Positions 48,960 through 64,000 of a stretch of DNA of 64,000 nucleotides are shown in pieces. Source of the DNA: Halicephalobus mephisto (Eukaryota; Nematoda; Chromadorea; Rhabditida; Panagrolaimidae); NCBI GenBank assembly GCA_009193035.1, contig SWDT01000108.1, positions 186,001 through 250,000 of the forward strand. Direction: 5' to 3'. Below the pieces are notes generated by a model. That model did not search any database. It was given only the letters and a program-made list of their open reading frames with translations, and was not told where the DNA came from. Within the stretch, counting starts at the first letter, position 1, and each line of letters opens with the position of its first letter. The position numbers and the translations under genes are program-made.

Positions 48960-49620
48960 AACGTTGTTTCGAAATCGTCCCGATACGAATTTTTAAATTT
49001 TTAAAAATGTACAGTAAGCTAAAATTTAAATTTTATACAATTTCGAAATAATTATATATTTTAAAATTTCGAAAATGAGTATTTTTGTAATTTTTTAGAA
49101 TTTACAGTAATCTGAAATTTTAATTTTTTTTAAATTTATACAATTTTGAAATAAATTATATATTTTAAAATTTTGAAAATAATTATTTTCCAAAATTGTC
49201 TCAACGCGAATTTTTAAATTTTTAGAATTTACAGTAATCTGAAATTTTAATTTTTTTAAAATTTATATAATTTCGAAATAAATTATATATTTTAAAATTT
49301 CGAAAATAATTATTTTCCAAAATTGTCTCAACGCGAATTTTTTAATTTTCAGAATTTACAGTAATCTGAAATTTTAATTTTTTTTAAAAATTTATATAAT
49401 TTCGAAATAAATTATATATTTTAAAAGTTCAAAAATAATTATTTTTTCAAATTTGTCTCGACGCGAATTTTAAAATTTTTAGAATTTACAGTAATCTGAA
49501 ATTTTAATTTTTTTTAAATTTATATAATTTCAAAATAAATTATATATTTTAAAATTTTGAAAATAATTATTTTTTCAAAATTGTCTCAACGCGAATTTTA
49601 AAATTTTATTTTGAGAATTT
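48960..49620. repeat. About 128-bp tandem repeat, five copies
   Basis: GTCTCAACGCGAATTTT recurs at about 49198, 49325, 49455 and 49582 (spacing 127-130), each followed by TTTACAGTAATCTGAAATTT and AAATAAATTATATATTTTAA; a diverged first copy begins near 48985. Confidence 0.85.
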
Positions 49621-51639
49621 CCATGATTTTGGTTTCGGAACGAAAATTGTTAATCCTCCCAGATTCAAGGTTTCCAAGGTATCGGTTAAACCTTTTATGA
49701 CTTTTCGCAAGTTAATCTCCGTTTTCGGTTCTCGTTATGAAAAATGACCGTTTTATTGCTCCAAATCGATTGATTTCTAGATCCTATCATTGTCTCAGAT
49801 TTCCAAAATCCGACTTGTTTTTTCCAGGATCTGATTTGTAATCTTTTACAAAAAAAGTCCACGGATCATTTTTTCCAAAAAAAATTTGATCGAAAACCGA
49901 ACCGGATTTTGACCAAATTGTCCGACTTTCGAAAAAGGAAAATTTGGAAAAACTACCGTCTTAGAATTTGGGCCGCACCTGAGCCAAACATTCCAGAAAT
50001 GTTTTTGGACAAATTTTATCAGTTTTAATGATAATTGTTTTCTTTTGATTTTTGGTTCCTGAGGCACTTGGTCATTTTTAATTTTTATTATTTTTTAAAA
50101 ATTTTTTATTATTTTTAAAAATTTTATTATTTTTAAAAAATTTTATTTTAAAAATTTAATTATTTTTAAAAGTTTTTAGTAAAATAAAATTTTTTAAAAA
50201 ATAATAACATATCGAATTATTTTTAAAAATTTTAAAATTTCGAAATTAGTGAAATTAAAAAAAATAATTGAAAACTTGTCTTCTGAGACATTTGATCCCT
50301 TATTTCGTAACAATATTTTGATTTTTCTTTTTAAATCATTTTTTTAAAATAATTTTTTTTACATAAATTTTTTTAAATAAGTTTTTAAATAAATTTTTTT
50401 TAAATGTTTTTTTTAAATAAATTTTCTTTTAAATCGTTTTTTCTTTTTAAATAAGTTTTTTTTCTTTTTTAAAATCAGTTTTTTTTTAAATAAGTTTTTT
50501 TTCTTTTTAAAATCAGTTTTTTTTTAAATAAGTTTTTTTTTTAAATCAGTTTTTTTTAAATAAATTTTTTTTTCTTTTTTAAAATCAGTTTTTTTTAAAT
50601 AAATTTTTTTTTCTTTTTTAAAATCAGTTTTTCTTTAAAATTGTCAATCAATCAAAGAAAAAGACGTCTAGAAAAGACAAAAGTGGACATGATGATAGCC
50701 GTTTCCTGGGGCATTTCTTCCCTTTCGATTCACTCTGATTCCAAAAATTTTTTTTAAATTAATTTTTTTGATTACTAAATTACTATTTTCGATTTTCTCA
50801 GATATCAAAACATTGATCTAAAAAAACAAAAAAAGTCGAACAACATGAAATCAAAGAACAATTATCATAAAATTTATTTTTATTTTTTTTAAATTAATCT
50901 TTTATATGTTTTGATTGACATATTAAAGTACTTTAGCTTCTAGAAACATTATCCTAAAAACCAAAAAAATATCATAAAATTTATTTTTCTTTTTTTTTAA
51001 ATTTAATTTTTTAAAAATTTTTTTGATTAAAATATTTCAATTTTTAGAAACATCCTAAAAACCAAAAAAATCAACTTTTTAAATTTAAGAAAAAAATACT
51101 ATAAAATTTATTTTTATTTTTTTTAAATTTAATTTTTTAAATTAAAATATTTCAATTTTTAGAAACATCCTAAAAATGAATAAAATTCTATAAAATTAAG
51201 AATTCAAAGAAATACCCTAAGGGAACGATGATCCAAAGGATCAATTATCATATAGTTATTTTTTTTATTTTTAAAATCATCCCAAAAAAATTTTTATTTA
51301 AATTTTTTAATGGAATAATTTTTATTATTTTTTATTTTTAATGGAATAATTTTTATTATTTTTTATTTTTACGGAATAATTTTTATTATTTTTTTATTTT
51401 TATGGTTTTTTTTCTGTTTGGATTTTTTCCAGAAATTATCGAAGTTTTTTCATACCAAAGTTCTATGAGAACTTTAATCACCGTTTCGATTGATTGTTCT
51501 CTGTCTCTTGGGTTATCGTTCGGAGTTTTAATGACGAAAGTTCAACGGTACTTTATTTCTTCAAAGTTGATAGAATTTCGGTTTTCAGCTTTTCGTTCTA
51601 ATGCACAATTTGAAGGTTATTTTTTAGAAAAATTTTAGT

Positions 51640-52320
51640 TTATTTTATTCAGGATAGTGATTGGGATAAAAATTTTTCTTGTAAAACACAATTTTCAAGG
51701 TCTTTCTTGTCAAAAAAGTTGTATTATCAGAGTTAATGGAATTTCTGTTCTAAGAATTTTGATGATTTTTTTAGAAATTTTTAGTTTATTTTATTCAAAA
51801 TAGTGATTTAAAGTTTGGGATTTCCGTGGTAAAAGTGATTTTTAAGATTTTCCTCTCGACAAAGTTGCATTATCAAAGTTGATAAAGTTTCGGTTTTAAA
51901 CTTTCTATTCTGAGACATTTTGATGATTTTTTTGAGAATTTTGATTTATTTTATCCAAAATAGTAATTTAAAGTATAAAATTTCCGTGGTAAAAGTGATT
52001 TTTAAAATTTTTTTCTCGATAAAATTGATGTTAAAGATTCGATTCTAAGTTTTCTATTCTGAGACATTTTGATGATTTTTTTGAAAATTTTGATTTATTT
52101 TATCCAAAATAGTAATTTAAAGTATGAAATTTCCGTGGTAAAAGTGATTTTTAAAATTTTTTTCTCGACAAAGTTGATTATTAAAATTTCGGTTTTAAAC
52201 TTTCTATTTTGAAACAATTTAAAAATTATTTTAAAAAAGTTTTGATTTTATCCAAAATAGTGATTTGAAATTTTTTGTAAAAAATAATTTTCGAAAATTT
52301 CTTTTTTAACAAAGTTGTGA
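51640..52320. repeat. About 150-bp tandem repeat, four to five copies
   Basis: ATCCAAAATAGTAATTTAAA and AAATTTCCGTGGTAAAAGTG recur with spacing near 150 bp. The open frame at 51402-51638 overlaps the diverged first unit and shows no family features. Confidence 0.75.
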
Positions 52321-53899
52321 AAAAGTCCAAAAGTCGTATTTTATCAAGAAGAAATCCGACCCTAAATTTCGGTAGTCAATTTTGATAAAATTAATCAGTT
52401 TTTTGAAGATATAGAACTTTGCAAAAATTACTTCAAAATACAAAATTCAAATTTAAATTATTAATTTTCATAAAATGATTTTTAAAAATCTTTACATTGA
52501 TGAAAAAAATTTAATTTTTTTGAGAATATAGAACTTTATTAAAATTATTTTTTTTAAATTTAAAATTTTTATTTTTATGAATTTTAAATATTTTTTTTCG
52601 AGAGAAATTTAATCTTTTTTATAACTAATTTTGATTAATTTTTTTTTGAAACAAAGTTTTATTAAAATTATTTTTTTTTAAATTTAAAATTTTTATTTTT
52701 TGAAGTAATTTAAAAAAATTTTAAATATTTTTTTTTCGAGAGAAATTTAATCTTTTTTGTAACTAATTTTGATTAAATTAATTTTTTTTTGAAACAGAAC
52801 TTTATTAAAATTATTTTTTTTAATTTAAAATTTAAATTTTTTGAATTTAAAAAAAATTTTAAATACTTTTTTTGAGGGAAATTTAATCTTTTTTGTAACT
52901 AATTTTGATAAAATTATGTTTTTTTTAAAACAGAACTTTATTAAAATTATTTTTTTTAAATTTAAAATTTAAATTTTTTGAAGTAATTTAAAAAAAATTT
53001 TAAATACTTTTTTTCGAGAGAAATTTAATCTTTTTTGTAACTAATTTTGATAAAATGAATCAGATTACTAAGAAGCTAGAAAATTGGTCCTTTTGATTCC
53101 ATCGATTGATCTTCCCCCGACCAGTCAAATTCGCGCAATGGCCAATTTGTTCGTGCCAGATGGCCAGTTTTGTTCTTTTCCATTAAATAGTTCAAATTCC
53201 TTTTGTGAAATTTAAAAAATATTTTTTCTATTCTATAAAATTAAAACAAATATTTTCATTAAACTTTTAAAAAAGTAATTTTTTATGGAATTTTTAAAAA
53301 ATTAGTTTTTAAATTTTTTTCTAATATTTTAAAAAATCACTTTTCATAAAACTTAAAAAATAATTTTTTTTAATATATTAAAAAATTTTAAAAATCATTT
53401 TTATAAATTAAAGAAATTATTTGATAAATTTAAAAAAAATTGCTTTTTTCGAATTTTTTTAAAAATTATTTTTTTTGAATTTAAAAAAAATTTTTTTTAG
53501 ATGTTTTAAAACATTATTTTTTGAATTTTTAAAACATAATTTTTGGATTTTTTAAAACATTATTTTTTATAAAACTTTAAAACATTATTTTTTTGGATTT
53601 TTTAAAATATTATTTTTATAAATCTTTAAAAATATTTTTTTGGATTTTTTAAAACATTTTTTTTTTGATTTTTTAAAACATTATTTTTTTGGATTTTTTA
53701 ACACATTATTTTTGGATTTTTTAACACATTATTTTTATAAATTTTTAAAACATTATTTTTATAAATTTTTAAAACATTATTTTTTTTTATTTTTTAAAAC
53801 ATTATTTTTTTGGATTTTTTAAAACATTATTTTTTTTGGATTTTTAAAACATTATTTTTTTGGATTTTTTAAAACATTATTTTTTTGGATTTTGTAACA

Positions 53900-54110
53900 T
53901 TTGGAAGAAATTATTTCTTTTGTACGAGTACAGTCTGCCCCGAGGGACCTTGTTTTCTCTCGCGCAGGTTCTTAATCGTCGAAAATTGCGGTCGTCTCCC
54001 AGAAGAAAAATGTTATCAGTCATCCGGTCTCCGTCAAGGCCGCCGATCTTCTTTCTTCCATCGTTGTCTTCGGAATTGTCCCCAGGTGGCATTTATTTAG
54101 TTTTATTCGA
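53900..54110. other. G/C-rich island with overlapping open frames, possible exon
   Basis: About 200 bp of balanced composition in an A/T-only setting. The minus strand opens with ATG (54092-54090) as MPPGDNSEDNDGRKKIGG and stays open for 71 codons. The plus strand offers an acceptor CTCTCGCGCAG and a donor CCCCAG|GTGGCA around an open segment (LNRRKLRSSPRRKML). I cannot decide between an exon on either strand, a structured RNA and a remnant. Confidence 0.3.
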
Positions 54111-54349
54111 ATTTGAATAATAATCGATTTTTAAAAATTCGTTATTGTTTATTCAAAAATTAATTTTTTATCAAAAATTTTCACGTGGTTTAAGATTCCG
54201 ATTGATGAGGTTGTCTTCGAAGATAAATTTATCTCTCAATAAACACGTCCACAATGATGAATAAAATTGGGAAAACAATCGTAATCAAAAAATAATCAAT
54301 GTTGCAGTTGGGGTGATTGTCGGATTGTCTTTGAAGTCACATTTCACTC

Positions 54350-54800
54350 AAATAGGGACCGTGAATGAAATAGTTGTAATTTTAAAATTTTCGTAACGAA
54401 AGTTGATTTTAATTTTTTTTGTTTTTGAAATCTCGTTTCACTCACATAGAGTCCATGAATCAGATAGTTGTAATTTTAAAATTTTCGTGATGAAAGTTGG
54501 TTTTAATTTTTTTGTTCTTGAAATCTCGTTTCATTCACATAGAGTCCGTGAATGAAATAGTTATAGTTTTAAAATTTTCGTGACGAAAGTTGATTTTAAT
54601 TTTTTAAAATTGTTTTTAAAGTCACATTTCATTCACATAGATTCCATGAATGAGATAGTTGTAAATTCTCGTGATGAAAGTTAATTTTAATTTTCTATGA
54701 TTATTTTTGAAATCTCGTTTCATTCACATAAGGGCCGTGAATCAGATAGTTATAATTTTAAAATTTTCGTAACAAAAGTTGATCTTAATTTTCTTTAATT
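54350..54800. repeat. About 94-bp tandem repeat, five copies
   Basis: GTGAATGAAATAGTTGTAAT and variants start at about 54363, 54457, 54550, 54648 and 54739. Units include TCGTTTCATTCACATAGAGT and TTTTCGTGACGAAAGTTGAT. Confidence 0.85.
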
Positions 54801-55604
54801 GTTTCTAAATCATATTCTACGTTAGGGATACAAGTGAGATAGTTGTAATTTTCGTAGTAAAATTTGATTTTTAATTTTTCTTAAATTGTTTCGAAATCAC
54901 ATTAGATCATGAATGAAATGTTGTAGTTTTCGAAAATTTCCATGTCGAAGGTTAATTTCGATTTTTTAGATTGTTTTTCCAAATCACATTCCAATCACAG
55001 CCAAAAACGAACAATATGTAGTTTTCAAAAATTGTCTTAATGAAATTGTTTATTCATTTTCGATCATGAGGATTTTTGATTTTAAAAATTTTCGATTTTA
55101 GAAATTTTCGATTTTAGAAATTTTCACGTCGAGAGTTAATTTATAATTTTACAGTAATTATTTTCCAAAATTTAAAAATTAATATTTTTATTTTATCCTA
55201 TTTTAAGATTTTTATCAATTAAAATTTATTTTTATTATATAATAAATATTTTTGAATTTAAAATTTCTTATTTTTAATATTCTTATTATTTTAAAATTTT
55301 TATTATTTTAAAATTTCTTATTTTATATTTTTATTTTTAAATAATTTTGAAATTCTTATTATTTTTAAGTTTTTTATTAATGAAATTAATTTTTATTTTT
55401 TAATTATTTTAAAATTCTTATTATTTTTAAGTTTTTTATTAATAAAATTAATTTTATTTTTTAATTATTTTAAAATTTAATATTTTTGAATTTTTTATTT
55501 TTGTTTTTTATTAATGAAATTAATTTTATTTTTTCGACATCTTTGAAGATGGAGGATTTACTTTTGAAAAAAATTAAAAACCGCGAAAACACTCCAATTT
55601 TTTC

Positions 55605-55671
55605 ATGAGTCTTGATCCGTTTCATTTTGCATTAGCCGATGAAGAGCTTCCACCGATCGGTCCTCAAGATG
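55605..55671 (+). other. vab-19: Candidate 5' coding exon of vab-19
   Basis: ATG opens MSLDPFHFALADEELPPIGP and ends GATG|GTTTCC in phase 1. Joining to the acceptor ending at 55829 supplies AA and reads in frame into the next exon, adding 23 residues. The donor is poor, and translation could equally start at the ATG of 55832 after spliced-leader addition at TTTTTTCAG. Confidence 0.35.
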
Positions 55672-55831
55672 GTTTCCATATGCGTTTTTGCGCATTTCGA
55701 GTCCGATCAAAATTTTAATCCTTTGATTTTTGAAACTTTTCTTAAGGCTGTCAAAAATTATGATTTTTATTTTTGTATTTTTGTATTTTCCGGACATTGT
55801 TATTGATCGATGAATTTTCGTTTTTTCAGAA

Positions 55832-61499
<5,668 letters not shown>

Positions 61500-61809
61500 T
61501 GTTCCTTTTCTTGCCTGATATATCCACAAAAATGAATATTACTGATTGAACCGGTTGCTATTTTTGTTTTTTGTACATGGTACATTATTTTATAAAAAAT
61601 TTATTTTGATTGTTTTTTGGATCAGACTCGAAAAAGAAAAACTGGCTAAGCTCGTTTCCGTTCTGTTTGCCTTGGCCGAGTGAGTGAGAGGAAAACTTGG
61701 CTGGAGCAGTCAATGACAGGATCCCACAGATTTCTTTGAGTGGTTCCGACTTGGCCAAACAATCCAATGCACTTTTGACTGACCAGGTCCCACAACGCAA
61801 ATTTTAGAT

Positions 61810-63245
61810 TTTAACTGTACAATGCACTTTCGACTGGTTAAGTCTCGAAGCGAAAACGTCATTTCAGTCCATACAGTATACTATTGATTGATTAAGTCTT
61901 GGAACGAAAATTTTAACTCTATAAAGTATAGTATTGACGAAGTAGGTCTCGAGGCGAAAACGTCATTTCAGTCTATACAGTATACTATTGACTGATCAAG
62001 TCTTAGAACGAAAATTTTAACTTTATACAGTATACATTAACGAAGTAGGTCTCGAGGCGAAAACGTCATTTCAGTCCATACAGTATACTATTGACTGACT
62101 AGATCTCGAAGCGAGAACGTTATTTTGTTTTATACATTATACTGTTGATTAATCAGGTCTCGAAACGAAAACTTTTTTTATTTTATCTTGTTCAATTTCA
62201 ACTAAATCTCAGAACGAAAATTTTAACTTTATACGGTACACTTTTGATTAGCCAGGTCTCAGAACGAAAACTTTCATTTTTGTCCATACAGTATACTTTC
62301 AACCAACTTGGTTTCAAAATGAAAATTTTTTAAAATTTATACAGTATACTTTAAAGTGATTATATTTAAAAATGAAAAGTTCCTTTTAATTCTATAAAAT
62401 ATCTTATGAAATCCCGAAACGAAATTTTTTTTCACAAAATGTACTTTTAACTGATTAAATCTCAGGAATAAAAATTTTCATTTTGTAAAATGTACTTTTA
62501 ATTCATCAAATCCTAAAACGAAAATTTTCTTTTCAGTTTACAAAATGTATTTTTCCGTTTTTCAGGTCCTGAAACGAAAAATTTAATTGTAAAATACAAT
62601 TTTGATTTACTATGTTTTGAAATGAAAAATTTTTACTTTCTAGAATACATTTTTGGTCGTTTAGGTCCCGAAAAGAAAATTATTTTTACTTCCTAGAATA
62701 CATTTCCAACTGTTCAGGTTTCGAAAAGAAAATTCTTTTTAGTTAGTAGAATACAATTTTAATTTACTAGGTCTCGAAACGAAAAATTTTTACTTTCTAA
62801 AATACATTTTTGGTCGTTTAGGTCCCGAAAAGAAAATTTTTATCTTGTAAGTCTCGAAACAAAAACTTTCTACTTTCTAAAATACATTTCCAACTGTTCA
62901 GTTCTCGAAAAGAAAATTTTTTTGTTTGTGGAGTACAATTTTGATCTTCCAAGTCTCGAAACGAAAAATTTTTATTTTCTAGAATACATTTTTGGTCGTT
63001 TAGGTCCCGAAAAGAAAATTTTTATCTTGTAAGTCTCGAAACGAAAACTTTCTACTTTCTAAAATACATTTCCAATCCTTTTAAGTCCCGAAAAGAAAAT
63101 TATTTTCAGTTTGTAGAATACAATTTTAATCTTTCAAGTTTCGAAACGAAAAATTTTTACTTTTTAGAATACATTTCCAACTGTTCAGTTCTTGAAAAGA
63201 AAATTTTCAGTCTATAAAATGCATTTTTTTGTTCATCGGGTCCTG
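61810..63245. repeat. Long array of GGTCTCGAAACGAAAA-type units
   Basis: More than 20 degenerate units of about 50-60 bp: GTCTCGAAGCGAAAACGTCA with TCCATACAGTATACTATTGA on the left, grading into GGTCCCGAAAAGAAAATTTT and AATACATTTCCAACTGTTCA on the right. Related words occur in arrays at 5.1-5.6, 13.5, 37.3-37.7, 39.3-39.9 and 42.5-42.9 kb. Confidence 0.8.
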
Positions 63246-63290
63246 AAGCGAAAATCTTCTTTTTACTCTGTAGTTTTTAATCCGAAGCCC

Positions 63291-63498
63291 TTAGGATTTG
63301 GTCCGATTAGTTTTTTGTTTACTCGTTGAGTGATTAACCCCCTCAAGAATGTTAATTGAACATCCTTCCCTCAGGGCATGTAATCCCTTCATCTTACTGG
63401 CCTCGACTATAGTTTTTACCTCGACTTTGCTTTTAGCACTTTCTGTCCTGTCTCTCACGGTCCTTTTGTCAGGTTTTCCTTTTTTGTCAAAGTGCAGA
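63291..63498 (-). other. Candidate 3'-terminal exon of a minus-strand gene extending beyond the window
   Basis: On the minus strand an acceptor TTTTCCCAG is followed by 69 open codons ending in TAA (63293-63291). The reading is Lys- and Ser-rich (DKKGKPDKRTVRDRTESAKS, KMKGLHALREGCSINILEG). Composition is balanced, in contrast to both flanks. I recognise no family. The antisense frame (63349-63555) is hydrophobic and also open, so strand is uncertain. Confidence 0.3.
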
Positions 63499-64000
63499 CT
63501 GGGAAAACTGATTGTTCTTATTTTAAAAAGTTCAAATTTTTCAAAAACATCTTAATTAATAAAATTCAAATTTCTTAAAAATATTTTAATTAAAAAAATT
63601 TAAATTTTGGGAAAATATTTTAAAAATGTTCAAATTTTTCAAAAATATCTTAATTAATAAAATTCAAATTTTTAAAAAATATTTAAAAAAAATTTAAATC
63701 TTTCAAAAATATTTTAATTAAAAAAATTCAAATTTTTCAAAAATATTTTAATTAATAAAATTATTTTTTTTTCGAATAAAAGTAGAAAAAATAAATCTTT
63801 AATGATATCGATTTTTTTTGTTTTAAAAATTCATTTTAAGAAAATTTTTAAAATAATATAAATTTTCGAAATTTTAATTTCTGAAATTTTTATATTAATA
63901 TAGATTTTTTAATTTCTTACATAAAATTTTAAAAAATTATAAATTAAATAATTAAGTATTAAAATCGATTTTTTTAATTTCGAAATTCCTTTAAAATTTG

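Larger units (their letters stand above)
45450..55604. other. Ten-kilobase gene-poor region
   Basis: Long runs of A/T-only low-complexity sequence with short complex patches near 46000-46130, 46780-46990, 47640-47740, 48110-48260, 48710-48850, 49620-50070, 50640-50750, 53060-53180 and 53900-54110. No patch shows a domain or a convincing start plus splice sites. Arrays at 48960-49610, 51640-52320 and 54350-54800 are listed separately. Distal regulatory sequence of vab-19, or undetected non-coding genes, could lie here. Confidence 0.6.
61500..64000. other. Sequence downstream of vab-19: repeat array and A/T-rich DNA
   Basis: 61610-61810 is a complex patch with repeated TTGGCC/TTGGCT words; a minus frame is open there without family features. 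61810-63245 is the repeat array below. 63291-63498 is a candidate exon. 63540-64000 is low complexity. Confidence 0.55.

Noticed and set aside
49846..50067. 73-codon minus-strand frame beginning MPQEPKIKRK
   Set aside because: Complex patch with an ATG but no acceptor, donor, neighbour exon or recognised domain; could be chance.
51402..51638. Hydrophobic 78-codon plus frame as a membrane protein
   Set aside because: It overlaps the first unit of the 150-bp array; hydrophobicity comes from T-rich composition.
61585..61800. 71-codon minus-strand frame behind vab-19
   Set aside because: The patch has repeated TTGGCC words and the frame runs into A/T-rich sequence; no family features.

Overview
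The window reads as a stretch of nematode genome, most likely a rhabditid related to Caenorhabditis. The reasons are multi-exon genes with short T-rich acceptors of the TTTTCAG type, several start codons directly behind such acceptors (as expected for spliced-leader trans-splicing), closely spaced same-strand genes that look like an operon, and best remembered matches to animal proteins that have worm orthologues (pde-4, rnh-2, mvb-12, metr-1, vab-19). Introns and spacers are extremely A/T-rich and filled with tandem arrays whose units run from about 24 to 200 bp. No tRNA, rRNA or CRISPR array was recognised. All protein identities come from remembered family sequences, not from a search.

Layout. 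1-8915 (+): the 3' seven exons of a cAMP phosphodiesterase of the PDE4 family; the 5' part lies left of the window. 8941-9649: an inverted-repeat (foldback) element just behind its stop codon. 10691-18468 (-): three genes head to tail, in transcription order mvb-12 (ESCRT-I subunit), a DEAD-box RNA helicase with a 12-residue tandem repeat, and rnh-2 (RNase H2 catalytic subunit), with gaps of 230 and 105 bp; this looks like a nematode operon. 18469-21465: a 3 kb divergent spacer. 21466-26925 (+): cobalamin-dependent methionine synthase. 27005-32590 (-): an SLC12A9-type cation-chloride cotransporter-like protein, whose stop is only 79 bp from the methionine synthase stop. 33692-37135 (+): a nuclear-looking coiled-coil protein resembling INO80E/TBRG1. 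37136-43562: repeats and a few complex islands. 43563-45449 (+): a fatty-acid elongase of the ELOVL3/6 type that carries a one-base frameshift in this sequence. 45450-55604: about 10 kb without a recognisable gene. 55605-61499 (+): the KANK/VAB-19 ankyrin-repeat protein, with a small TA-flanked inverted-repeat transposon in its first long intron. 61500-64000: a repeat array and one candidate terminal exon on the minus strand.

Functionally the genes are ordinary housekeeping and signalling genes: cAMP breakdown, RNA:DNA hybrid removal, RNA remodelling, endosomal sorting, one-carbon metabolism, membrane transport, lipid elongation and cell attachment. The unusual material lies in the architecture: the candidate mvb-12/helicase/rnh-2 operon, a degenerate helicase motif I, repeat units that continue from coding sequence into an intron, a foldback element, a TA-flanked inverted-repeat element and short repeat families shared between unrelated loci. 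No clearly undescribed biological system was found; the helicase is the best candidate for new biology.
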